A stretch of 64,000 nt of DNA from Gnetum montanum. Taxonomy: Eukaryota; Streptophyta; Gnetopsida; Gnetales; Gnetaceae. The translations under genes and the position numbers were made by a program. Where the stretch lies: NCBI GenBank assembly GCA_015680685.1, contig MNCI01027436.1:413211-477210 (forward strand). The letters run 5' to 3'. Positions 1 through 11,424 of the stretch are shown in pieces. Within the stretch, counting starts at the first letter, position 1; every line of letters begins with the position of its first letter. The notes below the pieces were generated by a model. It did not search any database and had not been told where the DNA came from. It saw only the letters and a list, made by a program, of their open reading frames with translations.

Positions 1-183
1 CGTGTTATTCCTAGGTGAGTTAACCTTATGAGAAGAAGCCATTTTATTGGTGTGCTGTTCACCGTTATATATGTTCTTATTTAACTAATTAACCCAAAGG
101 TTTGTTAAGGCTCACAATGATGTGAAAGATTTCCTAATGTTCTAATTGGCGTATAAACACTTAGTCTTTAGCAACGACGCCAA
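1..183 (-). mobile_element. Internal leader of truncated Ty3/gypsy element
   Basis: This is the first part of the internal region of an element on the minus strand that continues beyond the left edge. On the minus strand the LTR ends in CA, then one T, then TGGCGTCGTTGC (about 171-182), which resembles the Tat/Athila primer site TGGCGCCGTTGC complementary to Asp-tRNA. The remaining bases show no coding frame and are probably 5' leader. Confidence 0.75.
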
Positions 184-1166
184 TGATGAGTGGTGAGGTA
201 CCCCTACACTCAACCATACAAAACGAGTGTAGCACGCGCGATCCAGTCGAACTCCGTAGACTAAATGCCTAACGCCACAAGGAACACTTGGGGTTAATTA
301 ATCGTTGTCTTCCCAGACTTACTTGTTGTTGTCACGGTGTATGGTTAAGTAAGTCCGAGGTATATTATTTTTTTTGGTCTTTTCTGGTTTATCTCCTATG
401 CTAAGGGAACTAACTATTTTAACTAATGTCCTAAGTCTAAATTAACTAGTGTTAGCATCCGTTCCCACTTACCGTACACACCCTGAACTGTGCAACTGTG
501 GCTACCAAATGCTAATCGTTATTGGGATTACCACACGTAATGCACGTGCTCGAAGTGGTCATACTGAGGCACCTAACTAGCCTAAGTGTGATGAGCAGTC
601 GATTCCTTGACTAGTCGTACACATCCGTAGATGCTCGTAATCAAGTCGTACTCGTCCCACGTTCTAGGAGGTAAGGGTGACAGAATCTAATCGTGATGAG
701 TAGCCGATTCCTTGGTTAGCCGTACACATTCATCAATGCTCGTAACCAAGTCGTACTCATGCCGTGCTTACTAGGAAAGCAATAAATATCATAAAATAAA
801 CCTATCCATGTACTACAAGGTTTATCCACAAAGCTTGTCTTTATTGTCGTACACAACTTGCGTTCAGGTACAAAGCTGCTCGAATAAAGAACCGTTCACT
901 TGGGGGACTCCTACTGTGGGCACATGGAAAATATTCTATCTCTGGGGTGATCAATCCGCTAGAGCTTCGCTACTTCTAGCCTCTATATGAAATGAGGGGT
1001 GTGCTGCCTCTTATTTATAGATTTGGCGACGGACTGCGATATCGCGTACGTGATATTGCAGGGGACGACGCGATATCGCGTATGCTATATCGCATGGGAT
1101 GCAATATCGCGGCGGCCACAATATCGCGTACGCGATATCGCGGCTTGTGCATATCGCGTCTCATCA
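184..1166 (-). repeat. 5' LTR (minus strand) with palindromic U3 array
   Basis: The plus strand begins TGATGAGTGGTG and ends CTCATCA, giving inverted ends. The conserved GGTGAGGTACCCCTACACTC block near 190-210 is shared in either orientation with LTRs at 13.3, 16.3, 23.5, 25.8, 32.4 and 62.5 kb. A TATA box (TATTTATA at 1012-1019, read on minus) marks the promoter. Upstream of it in U3, 1021-1160 holds six ATATCGCG copies. The adjacent primer site at 171-182 shows this is the 5' LTR of an element read leftwards. Its far side abuts the hAT transposase intron at 1167. Confidence 0.85.
1021..1160. repeat. CpG-rich palindrome array in LTR U3
   Basis: The stretch carries six copies of ATATCGCG, several within the 12-bp palindrome CGCGATATCGCG, separated by short variable spacers. 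It is strikingly rich in CpG compared with the CpG-poor surroundings. It lies between the LTR terminus and the TATA box, where enhancer-like repeats would be expected. A decayed counterpart with TpG/CpA changes is visible in the LTR at 63240-63360. Confidence 0.8.
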
Positions 1167-1190
1167 AATGTCTAATGAAAAACTAATCGT

Positions 1191-3290
1191 ATTACCTGAG
1201 AAAGAAGCTTCGCTACTAAAGTTTGAAGTCTAGGAGTATCTCCACCATGCAAACTCCACCATCCAGCTGGATCTTCTTGAGCTATTCCATCCATATCAAG
1301 TATAGCATCTTCACATTTGAATGCTTTTGTATGTCCTTTAGTAAATTGAAGCCATTCCTTTCTAATTATTCTAGCCTCACAAGGTGAATATAATCGTTTA
1401 ACATATTCTAAAAAACCTGTTCTTACATCAAAATCATCACAAGGCCTTGTTGGATTTTTATCTCTATGTTTTGAAGAATACCACTTAATATTTAATGCAT
1501 ATGTAGCCATATGCAATGGGGTATTTGTAGCATTCCATCTTGTTAGAATCAATGGAAGTAACTGAGCATTATAAAAATCAAGAGAGCTATCCATTTCTAT
1601 AACTCTTTTTTTAATTTCTGTTAACATATTTTGATAAATTACATAAATTTCTCCTAATGCAAGTATGAATGAGATCAATAATAGGTTGCAGCATGCTAAC
1701 AATCCTCCTACAATATAACGAATACTTATTTTTAATAAGATATTAAGATGCAAATAATAAAAAATAAAGAATTATATTTCAAATAAATTATTTCTTACTT
1801 CATTTGTTTCCACCACTCATATGATAAAATATTTTCTCTAACACTCTTTCCCATAGTTGTGTTGGATTCCTCCCAGTTCTTCCATTTACTCGTTATAACC
1901 ATTGTTTGTAATGATTCTTGTATCTCTTGCATTCTCCAACATTATGAAATATGAAGCATACTTGTTTTACAAAATTTATAATTAGTTTAGCATTAATAAA
2001 TCAAATTTCTTAAAAATACATAATATATATTTTTGTATTCTATTACCTTGTTTCTATAGGCTTTTTAAAAGTCTTATTTTTTCTACATTCCCTGAACAAG
2101 GAATTTGAATAATGATGATTGCAAATGAAAATTTGTATGTCTCTTGCATCTATAATAAGATTTTTTACCCAATCAATTTTACCAATATCATGAAGTGTAT
2201 TATTTAGAGAATGAACACAACAAGGAGTCCAAAATATATTTGGATGAATCATTTCTATCATTTTTCCTACATGCCTACAAACAAGAGCTGAATTTGTTAT
2301 AATTTGAATAATGTTGCTTGAACCAATAGTTGCAATTGCTGTCTCTAATAATTTGGCTTGAAAATTAGCATCTTTTATATGATTGGAGCAGTCTGTAGCA
2401 TTAAGAAAAAATGGTCCAAGTTGACAACTAATTATAATATTAATTAATGGACATTGACAAATATGAGTCCATCCATCCATTATAATAGAACAACCACTTT
2501 GTTGCCAAAATTGCTTCCATTCCTCCAACATTTTCATGCCAAGTTCATACCTCTCATCAAGAAGATAATTTCGAATTTTATCTTCAGTTGGAGGGATATA
2601 AGATGGACTTGCCATATAAAAATATTAGTTTTACTAATAATTTTAAATAAAAAATGATAATTTAAAATTTAAAAATATTACCTGCTTCAATGACACAATG
2701 AATTGCTTTTTTGAATGAAGGAGTATGTGCAAGTTTAAATGGTAATCCATTTGCATAGAACATTTTTGCAATACTGATATCAGCTTTTATTTTTTTTCAA
2801 CTTGAAAACTTATTTCTATTTGTTTAAGCACTTTTCTTTTTGCTGGTTGTACAACATCCTTTGTCTTGTTCTTACTTTCCTCTGTTTGAATACTTACAAT
2901 AATGCTCTTTATCATAATCTTTGCTTGAAGGTAGTTATACATAGCTTTTTGAATATCAAGATATGGAAATTTACAAGCAATAACACTTGTTCTTGTTTTA
3001 TTTTCTAATGTTTGAAAGAAATGATGATGTATTCGTGTACCACTTGCAGTGAATTCATGGCTACATACATGACACTTCCATCTTTTGCTTCCACCACCTC
3101 CACTCCTATAAGTGTCTAATTGTGTTACGAATTGTTTTAATAGAGATTTCAAAATAAATCTACCTTTTGCAAATGGTTTCAAAATTTCCACATTACAATC
3201 TAAGACATTTTCTTCTTGCGATGCATTTTCCTCCAATAGAGTACTATCTATTTCATTCTCATTGCTATCTATGTCTTGAATAGAGCTCAT
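1191..3290 (-). pseudogene. hAT-family transposase, broken, with introns
   Basis: A cut-and-paste transposase of the plant BED/DUF659/hAT-dimerisation type, read on minus. The first exon (3290 to about 2682) has a BED-like zinc finger (CHVC near 3060, then paired His) and a segment ADISIAKMFYANGLPF. It ends at donor GCAG/GTAAT. The second exon (about 2607-2047) has the DUF659 core, with CSIIMDGWT near 2490 and CCVHSLNNTLHDI near 2200. It ends at ACAAG/GTAAT. A third short exon (about 1941-1799) has EWWKQMK. The last visible exon (about 1710-1191) has RWNATNTPLHMATYALN and SLHGGDTPRLQTL, the C-terminal dimerisation region, and ends LLSQ at donor AG/GTAAT. At least two frameshifts (poly-A tract near 2790, and near 1665) make it a pseudogene. 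A gypsy LTR sits 24 bp into the next intron. Confidence 0.85.
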
Positions 3291-3299
3291 TTTTATGAC

Positions 3300-5860
3300 T
3301 TTGTAAATATTAATGGTAAAAATTAGAAAATGAGATATGGCTGCTACTCTTCACAAAAGTTAAAATGAATTTAAAAAAAAATTACAAATAGATATACTTA
3401 CCAATTGCCCAAATTACTGTAACTAAGGTTATTTATTTTTTCTTTTTTCTGCTAGCAAAGAGCTTTTAAAAAAACATCTTAAAAGCTTTAACACTAAAAT
3501 GTCATTCAATGCAATAAATCTGTAAATGCAAAACAATAATAGAGTCAGGGAAAAAAATTAAAAATACAAAATAGTGATAAATTTAAAAATAACAAGATGA
3601 AATTTCAATAAAGAATAGAAAAAAAACTGAAAATCATAAACAAATGTACTTAATAATTATTAAAACAAGGACGAGATTTCATAAAATATGAAATATGACA
3701 TCATGAAGGATTTGCTTTTTTGGATGAAGGAATAAAGCCCAAGTTGAAGAACAGTGAAAGTAACTTTAATGCATGCAAAAGGATTTGACTGACGACTATA
3801 AGTAGGTTTGGTCTTCATAATTTCGACTCTATTTATCAATCTTTTCTGCTTTGATCAAAAGAAAGTAAGAAACAAACCAACCAGCTTAAAAAAAAAGTGT
3901 CATAACTACAATTAAACTAGAAACCAAATAGAACATTGTATCAGAGGCATTAACTGATTAAAGTGAAATGTTTTCTAGAAGCTTAACAATAATGCAAAAC
4001 CACTTCAGTAATTTTTTTTAGCACATCTTCAAAGAGCAACAAGACATCAATGCACTAAGAACTTAAGCACACTTTAAAAATAAAAACTAAATTATCTAAA
4101 ACATTAAAGAATGGTCTTGATGAGGTAAGCGTTGCATACTGAACAAAAAGCTGTTCTGAAATTGTTAAATGAAGAAAAGTATAATAAATATTCAACCAAG
4201 AGAATCTGTTCTCTTTCTACTAAAATCTTCTATTTCCTTCAAGCGTTTGCCCTAACATTGAACTCTGCAATGTCAAATAAAGATAGAAATAGAAAATTTC
4301 TGATATTCGGTTGGACCATTAATCTTGTCGTATTGAACCAAAGTATGAAACAAAAAGGAAAAGTTTCAAAAAATAATAGGAATCAAACGATTAGAAAAAA
4401 AAATTCAAGAGAACCTCCAAATATTTTATCTCCTTCAAAAAATTGTAATCAAACATGAAAAAATTGACAAAACCTTAAAACACCTCAAAGAAAAAGGATT
4501 AAATCAAACAACTAGAAAGTGAGACGATTTTTTTATGTACATAAAAAAAAGACCAGAAACATCGCTAGACTGCCATAGTTGTCCATTGATATGGATCAGA
4601 AAGGAAAGAAAATGACTTCAGAGTTCAGAGGCTTGAAGGGGCAGCCCGAGCTTGGGTTGTCAGCGACATGAAGGATATAGTTGGCTTGTGAGACTAAAGA
4701 AATTGAAGCTAACTCAATCAATCTCTTAATCTTAATCCTACGGTCCTTACTACAACTAAACCACCAACAACGGGAGAGCCTACATTACTATAGAATGATA
4801 GATGTGCAGTGCATTCTAAGGCTGGTTGTCATTCTCTAATAGGAAAAGCAAAGACCTCATCTACCTCATCACTAGGTAATTACAAATTTGATAAGGCAAG
4901 TCTCCTTCTCGGAGCCTAGTAGTCATAGAAACTAGGCTATTCAAAGAAATATGCTTGAAACAACGTCTTCACCCAAATCATACTGGGCAGAAAGGCTCAT
5001 CTCCTCCATCATTGCCTATAGATGAAAAACTAAAGATGAAGCAAAGAATTTCAGAGCTGGAAGAGAGAAATAAGGCATTTGAAGAGACTGCGGAAGCATC
5101 CAATTTCCTATCAATGGTGGAGTAGGAGCATCTGTCAATAAAAGGTGTTGGACGCGAACGTAATTTGCCGGTAAAAAAAAAAACAAGTAAGATTGGACGC
5201 AATTTGTAGGTAAAAATAGGTAAGATTTTAATGGACAATGAATGTTCTGGTTGAAAGTTGAAAATGGAGACACCATTGCACATGCTTCTATATGTGTGCC
5301 CGAATTCACCGTGAACAAGTTGGTGAGATTTTCTTGGAAATCACGAATCTCCGACGCATAGCTGGAAATGGACTGTGAAGCCATGGATTACATGAGAAGA
5401 TGCCAAGCATCATATGATTGATGGACAAGACTACGTGCTTATGGTGAAAATATGTTTAAAGTCTCATTCATTATTGCAATTCTAAATTGCAAAGCACAAA
5501 AGACTCGCAGTAAGTATAAGATAAGAAAACATACATAAATTAAAAACACTGATCAAATTTTCTTGGTATTTGATTTTACATTAACTAAAATATTTGGAAA
5601 AGAGACCGACAAGGCCCTTTCATGCAGAGCGAACTTTTAAGTAAGCTCACATCAATCTATTGATAATGATTAAACAAGATTTAGAATATAAAACAAAAAG
5701 GAAACATCTATCTAATAACATATTACAAGCATTTCCAACACAAATTCTTCTCTTATAGTTATACCAAATGGTAAACCCATTCCCTTTAGCGACAACCTTA
5801 TTTCCTCTGCACAATCCAAGGAAAAGCCATAGAAAAAGCATTTATTGGATTTAAACAAAG
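3300..5860. other. AT-rich stretch without recognised gene
   Basis: This lies upstream of the hAT transposase and may include its terminal region, but I could not find a terminal inverted repeat because the other end is lost. Short open frames here have no recognisable domain. The segment around 5020-5110 read on plus would give a short charged, coiled-coil-like peptide (ISELEERNKAFEETAEA), possibly a fragment of an exon. I see no RNA gene. Confidence 0.4.
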
Positions 5861-6429
5861 ACTTGATTAATCAAAATGAATATGAAAATGCCACTATAGT
5901 TATGGGAGTGGCTTATCCTCAGGACATTGAGAAATTTCTTCTTAAGATTTACCTTTTTCTCAACTGATCCGCCATCTCAGGACCAGAGGTTGCTGCTGTT
6001 GCTAAGGATTCATTTTATGAAACCGCCACTAGTTAAGCTTATTTAGCAACGTAGGAGGAAGAGGCTGAGGATTCATTTCATGAAACTACCACTAGTTAAA
6101 CTATTTCAGAAACTCAGGAGGAGGAAGAGGTTGAGGATTCATTTCTTGAAATTACCCACACTCCAACCGATTCATCAACTCAGTAGGAAAAGTCTGAGGA
6201 TTTATTTCCTGTAGTTGCCTTTGTCCCAGCTGATTCAGCATATCAGGAGTTGGCTACATTCTATGGTAACATCCTCCTGCTATTGGTGAGGATTTGTCTG
6301 ATCCCAAAAAACTGGCAATTGTCCCAGTAATGAACCGTACAAAAACTGATATTGTGGCAGTTGCCTAGGTATTAGATGATACTAATTCTATGGATCCAAT
6401 GTAGCAAGCTATTGATGATATGGATGATC
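5860..6429 (+). pseudogene. Acidic repeat-containing coding-like remnant, left half
   Basis: Unrecognised. Read on plus there is a degenerate tandem repeat of about 66 bp (about 5990-6200) encoding a unit like EDSFHETTTS followed by a Glu-rich linker. Further on come PADSAYQELATFYGN and VLDDTNSMDP. Stops within it are mostly TAG/TAA at positions where CAG/CAA is plausible, and there is one frameshift near 6265. The frame ends at the copia insertion and continues in phase at 11425 once the insert and one target copy are removed. The opposite strand is also fairly open here, so the coding strand is uncertain. No function is assigned. Confidence 0.4.
6425..6429. repeat. Target site duplication of copia element (left)
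   Basis: TGATC on the left and TGATA at 11420-11424 on the right flank the copia element. They match in four of five bases. The right copy fits the open frame of the disrupted plus-strand remnant, so the left copy probably carries the mutation. Confidence 0.6.
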
Positions 6430-6910
6430 TGTGACTTTTAGATTGTTAGTGATAACAGTCAAAAATAAATTAATAGAAAAACACAATAATATGTCATGGG
6501 AAAAAAGAGAAAAACCTCAACAAGAAATAGGCTCCTCAATCTTTATGTTGGCTTAGAGAAAATTTCTCAAACACAATGAACAACAAAGAATGAGAAAGAA
6601 GAAAACATAGGGATGAAAGTTAAACACGCTGCCTTCAAGGCTTCATTGTAACCATATTTATAGCATAGGATAAACATTCGCAGCTAGTGTTAACTTGATG
6701 TAACTTGGATATTAATGGCAGTAAATGATGGAGATGAACAATAGTTTTACATTGGCTATATTTCAAATATCTGCAGTTAAATACTTAACACTGTAGTTTA
6801 TTACAACATAACTATTGTACCATATAATTAGAAAAAAGATAGTGCTTATAATCAAATAGATGATAATATTTGAGCTTATGTGAACAATAGTTGCCTTCAC
6901 TTCACTCACA
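6430..6910 (-). repeat. Copia 3' LTR
   Basis: It begins TGTGACTTTTAG and ends CACTCACA on the plus strand and aligns along its length with 10951-11419. A TATA box (TATTTATA near 6655, read on minus) is retained. The adjoining plus-strand ATTCTCTCTCTT at 6911-6922 is the polypurine tract read on minus. Confidence 0.9.
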
Positions 6911-6955
6911 ATTCTCTCTCTTGAAAGTAAAGCTACCATAAAGCTTGACCAAACC

Positions 6956-7231
6956 TTAAATGATATCACCTTTCATGACATCAATAGCTATTTGACACCA
7001 TAAAAATTTTTCAGTAGATAAATATTTTGTCATCATATCAGCAATATTCTCTTCTATCTTAATTTTTTCAAAAAGAATCCTTTGTTCATTTATTTGCTCT
7101 CTAATTTGGTGATATTGTATTTCTATATGCTTGATCCTACTATGGAATGTGGAATTCTTGGATATATAAATTGCACTTTGGTTATCACAGTGAATTTTCA
7201 TAATCTTTTTATGAATTCTGAGTTCAACCAC
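6956..7231 (-). pseudogene. Copia RNase H domain
   Basis: This is the C-terminal RNase H module of the copia polyprotein, which would degrade the RNA of the RNA:DNA hybrid in the virus-like particle. Motifs seen are IHCDNQSAIYISKNSTFHSR, the conserved HCDNxSAI...N..FH core, then KHIEIQYHQIRE and a terminal IADMMTKYLS (family form DxxTKxL). It lies directly before the polypurine tract. The upstream half of RNase H (about 7232-7500) is present but interrupted by stops, for example near 7300. Confidence 0.85.
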
Positions 7232-7507
7232 TAATCTTTGAAACCATGTTGCTTCCCGACTAGTTAAGTTTGTAGGAACATATTTTGCTTCAGTAGTAGA
7301 CTAAGCTACACAAGACTACAATTGGTTTTTCCAAGTGATAGAATCACCAAAGATATTAAACACATATCCAGTAGTTGATTTTTTGTTGTCTAAATCCCCA
7401 TCCTAATTAGCATCCACATAATCATGTAGAATGGATGAATCACTTTGATAAGAAATACCAACATTTATAGTACCATGAAGATATTGGAAAACTTGTTTTA
7501 CAACAAT

Positions 7508-8240
7508 TCAATGTTGTTTTCTTGGATTAAACATATACATGTTGAATTTTCCAACAACGTATGCAATATCAGGTCTAGTACCGACCATTACATATATCAA
7601 ACTACCAGCATCACTAACATATGAAATTTTTATCATGACCTCTTTTTCATCATCTATCTTGGGGTATTGTTTAATTGAGAATTTCATCTTAGCTTCACAA
7701 GGTGTTGCCACAGGCTTACAATCTTGCATATTATATCTTTTTAAGATATTTTGCACATATGTAGATTGTCCAACCCAAAGTTTGTTATTACCTTTATTTC
7801 TTTTAATTTCCATGCCCAAAATTCTTTTAATAGTACCAAGATCTGTCATCTCAAATTGAGAAGAAAGAAGTTTTAACTCTTTAATTTCATCCATATCACT
7901 TCCTGCTATTAACATGTCATCAACATATAGCAATAAAATTAAGAGTTTTCCATTTTTATTTTTGACATATAAGCATGAATCTTCTTGACTTCTAATAAAG
8001 CCAAGATTTAACATGTCTTCATTAAATTTTTTATTTCACATCCTTGGTATTTGTTGGAGCCCATACAATGATCTTAGTAATCGACACACCATATTCTTGT
8101 TTCCTTTCACTTCATAACATTTAGGTTGAAGCATATATATTTACTCCTCAAGATCACCATTGAGGAAAGTAGTTTTTACATCCATTTTTTCAAGTTCTAG
8201 ATTATAAGCTACTACTATTGATAACAATGATCTAATGGAT
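7508..8240 (-). pseudogene. Copia reverse transcriptase
   Basis: The RT of the copia polyprotein. The catalytic motif appears as LLLYVDDMLIAGSD near 7910. It is preceded by LGFIRSQEDSCLYVKNKNGK and followed by QFEMTDLGTIKRILGMEI, all characteristic of copia RT. The thumb/connection segment GTRPDIAYVVGKFNMYM ends near 7530. The N-terminal fingers (about 8020-8440) are recognisable only in pieces, with stops. The catalytic residues are intact but the frame is not. Confidence 0.88.
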
Positions 8241-8667
8241 GTTAATTTTACCATAGGGGAGAAGATTTCATCATAATCAATTCCCTTCTTTTGGGAATAA
8301 CCCTTAGCAACAAGACATGCTTTAAATTAGTCACTAGAGTTAATTTTGAACATCTAATTACATCCAATTGGTTTTCTATCAAATGGAAGTTCAACCAATT
8401 CCCATGTCTTATTCTTATGAATAGTAGACATTTTATCATCCATCACTTGCTTCCATTCTTTATGATAAAGAGATGTACAAGCTTTATCATAAATGGTTCA
8501 ACTTCAATGATTAGAATTTGATCTTCAAAATGAATGGGTAATTTTCTTATACAACTAGACCATCTTAAGGGTTGTGAAGTTGATGGAGCATCATGTTGAT
8601 ACTCTATTTTCTCATCTTCACTTACATCTTTCCATGTACGTATTTCTTGTATATTATTCACACTATC

Positions 8668-9438
8668 TTATTGGTCAGGAGCAATATCTCCTGCCAAGGG
8701 AGGATGAGCCTCTAGATTTCCTTTATTGACTTGAAAAAATACATGATTAGGTGTTATGTCATTAGAGATATTGTACTTAATATGTTTGCTAGACTCTCTA
8801 AATACAACATCATGACTATAGATAACCCTCTTAGTTTCTGGGTTGTACAACTTATAAGCTTTAACAACATGACCATAACCAAGTAGAATACATCTTATAG
8901 ACTTATAGTCTAATTTTGATCTATTAATTTTTGGAATGTGAACATTAGCTTCACATCCAAAAACTTGAAGATAATTCAAATTAATAGACTTTCCACTCCA
9001 TATTTCTTCTAGAATATTTCTATTAATTGCAAAGGATGGAGACGTATTGATGAGATAGCAGGTAGTCATTGTAGCTTTTGTCCAAAAATGTTTACTAGGA
9101 CTAGCTTTGCGTAGCATGCATTTGATTCTTTCCAACAATGTTTTATTAAAATGTTTAGCTACTTCATTTTGTTTGGGAGTCCCTAGAATAGTCTTTTGCA
9201 TGTATATGCCATGTTCTTTATAAAAATTGTCAAAAGCATGGGAGCAAAATTCACCAACGTTATCTATTTTGAGAACCTTAATTTTATTTTCTAAATAATT
9301 TTCAACAAGAGCTTTGAACTCTTTAAATTTTTCAAACACTTTAGACTTATGTTTCATTAAATAGATCCAAGCTTTCCTTGAAAAATCATCAATGAATGAA
9401 ACATAATATGTAGCACCTCCAAGTGAGAATGTTTGCAA
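8668..9438 (-). pseudogene. Copia integrase core
   Basis: Integrase catalytic domain and downstream region of the copia element. Seen in order are YYVSFIDDFSRKAWIYLMK (first catalytic Asp), KIDNVGEFCSHAF (second Asp, with N-G-G changed to N-V-G), and GTPKQNEVAKHFNKTLLERI (family TPxxNGxxExxNxT; the third catalytic Glu position is altered to Lys, VAKHFN for VAERMN). The C-terminal GKSINLNYLQVFGCEANVHI and the LLGYGHVVKAYKLYNPETKR block follow. The altered acidic residue would abolish integration. Confidence 0.88.
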
Positions 9439-9539
9439 GTGTTTAACTAGTTCACATACATTAGTGTGTATTAACTCTAATATTGGATTAACTTTAGCCT
9501 TACTTTTTGGAAATCTTAAACATGTTTTTTTATGAAGTA

Positions 9540-10110
9540 GGCAATGATGACAAAAATTCAGAGATTCTTCTATAAGGTTAATTTTACTTTTTTTATGTAG
9601 TTAATGTAAACCTTTTTCACTTAAATGTGCCAATCTTCTATGCCAAAGATCAATGCTCGAATGCAAGTCAGTAACAACTACCATGTTGAAGTTGTGTTGC
9701 AATGTCCTTGCTTCCAATTGGTATAGTCTTCCCACCTTTACACTAGTGGCTAGAGGTAAAGACCCTTGCAAGATTTTACATTTTCCATCACCAAATATGA
9801 TAGTTAGACCTATAGAATCTAATTCACTCATAGAGAGGATACTCATTGTGAGTTTAGGTACATGATAGACATGAGATATAGTTTTAATGGTTCCATCCTT
9901 AAATTGGACTTTAACTTCATCATACCCAACAACATCACAAAGACAATCATCACCTAGTTTGACCACACCAAGATTACAAACAAAGTATTCACAAAACCAT
10001 TCAAGGTATGGGGTATAGTGATAGGAAGCACCAAAATCAATATATGAAGAAACTCTCTTAGTGTCATCAATTGATAACACCACACACAAATCTCCCTCTT
10101 GATGAGAAGG
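9540..10110 (-). pseudogene. Copia protease and pre-integrase region
   Basis: The aspartic protease active site, normally DSGAS, reads SSYIDFGASYHYTP near 10040, with Ser changed to Phe. Downstream the pre-integrase zinc-binding start LWHRRLAHLSEKGLH is clear near 9610-9660, before a stop. It continues toward the integrase with CHHCLLHKK-like residues near 9540. This region would cleave the polyprotein and begin integrase. Confidence 0.82.
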
Positions 10111-10149
10111 AGAGGAATTTCATTATTATTATTTTTATTTATAGATGTT

Positions 10150-10724
10150 TTTTTATTTGCTGCTTTACAATATTTTTTAAGATGACCAATCTTTCCACAA
10201 TTCCAACATCTTGGTTTTGTGGATTTTTTTTTTTGGGATTTTGGAGGTTTAAACTGTGAATTTTTATTCAACTTTAAGTTAGAGTTTTTGGCAAGGAAAA
10301 GATCACTTTGGACAAGGAAAGACCTCTTAATTTTACTTTCTTCATTGAGGAGTTGGGCTAGAATAGTATCAAAATTAAGAGTTGATAGAGAATTACTCAC
10401 TGACATTACAAAAGTATTCTAGGACTCAAGAAGAGACTCTAAAAGCTACATTCAATGATATTTCTTTTTCATTTTATCTTCAATTACTTCAAGTTGCATC
10501 ATGATATCATTGAAGACACTTAGATGATTAGTAATTAACATACATTCAGGCATCTTGAGTGTGTGTATATTCCTCCTATGAAACAATTTGTTAACAATAG
10601 ATTTTGTTTCACATAAATCTTTTAATTTTTCCCATAGGTCTTTGGTAGTTAGAACTTTAGAAACATTGAGAAACATTGAACAAGAGAAACACAAATGAAT
10701 TCTACTTTGTACCTTTCTATCCAA
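10150..10724 (-). pseudogene. Copia gag with zinc knuckle
   Basis: Nucleocapsid part of the element. The N-terminal half contains a copia gag motif (TTKDLWEKLKDLCETKS near 10630). The C-terminal part has a CCHC knuckle CWNCGKIGHLKKYC near 10200. Gag would coat the RNA in virus-like particles. Frames change near 10440 and the initiation region near 10870 (MANLAKIKIEKF on minus) is separated by stops. Confidence 0.85.
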
Positions 10725-10935
10725 GGCCTCATAGTCTGAATCTATGATAGTAGCAGGCTTTAAATCAACAATTACTTGCTAGAGATAATTGTTGACAAGA
10801 AGATACTTCAAGTACATTCTCCAAACTTCGTAATCATTACTAGAGAATTTTTCAATTTTGATTTTTGCTAAGTTTGCCATATCCTGAAATAAAAAAAACT
10901 ATAAAAGAAGAAAAAAAACCACCATGAAAGATCTT

Positions 10936-10948
10936 GGCTCTGATGCCA
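10936..10948 (-). other. Copia primer binding site
   Basis: On minus TGGCATCAGAGCC begins two bases inside the 5' LTR end. It matches the plant initiator-Met primer site TGGTATCAGAGCC with one change. Confidence 0.9.
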
Positions 10949-10950
10949 GT

Positions 10951-11419
10951 TGTGTTTTCTAGATCATTTGTGATAACAGTAAAAAATAAATCAATAGAAA
11001 AACAAAATAGTATATCTTGGGGAAAAATGAAAAAACCTTAGAAACAAGCTCATGGATTTTTATGTTAGCTTAGAGAGAATTTCTTAAACAAAATGAACAT
11101 CAAAGAATGGGAAAGAAGAAAGCATAGGGATGAAAGTCAAACACACTGCTTGCAAGACTTTCTTATAACCATATTTATAGCATGAGATGGACATCCGTAG
11201 GTAGTGTTAGCTGGATGTAAACTAGATATTAACAACAGTAAAATGATGAAGATGAACAATAGTTTTACATTGATGACATTTCAAATATGTGTAGTTAAAT
11301 ACTTAACATTTTAGTTTATTACAACATAACTATTGCACAATCCAATTACAAAAAAGATAGTGCTTGTAATCAAAGAAATGATAATATTGGGAACCACAAT
11401 TGCCTTCACTTCACTCACA
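10951..11419 (-). repeat. Copia 5' LTR
   Basis: It aligns with 6430-6910 along its whole length, from TGTGTTTTCTAG to CACTCACA, with scattered substitutions and short indels. This is consistent with an old insertion. Confidence 0.9.
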
Positions 11420-11424
11420 TGATA

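Larger units (their letters stand above)
6430..11419 (-). mobile_element. Ty1/copia LTR retrotransposon, nearly complete, decayed
   Basis: A minus-strand element of 4990 bp with two LTRs (10951-11419 is 5', 6430-6910 is 3'). It has an initiator-Met tRNA primer site, a polypurine tract, and all copia domains in the canonical order gag, zinc knuckle, protease, integrase, reverse transcriptase, RNase H. Both LTRs end TG...CA on the plus strand. The reading frame is broken by several stops and shifts, so it is inactive. It inserted into a coding-like remnant, which reads through when the element is removed. Confidence 0.93.

Noticed and set aside
1021-1160. CpG island promoter of a host gene
   Set aside because: It lies wholly within an LTR, between its end and TATA box, and no host gene follows.
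4132-4458. 108-codon plus frame
   Set aside because: Lys/Asn-rich translation of AT-rich DNA with no motif and no support.
10936-10948. tRNA gene fragment (initiator Met)
   Set aside because: Only the 13-base primer complement is present at a standard LTR boundary.
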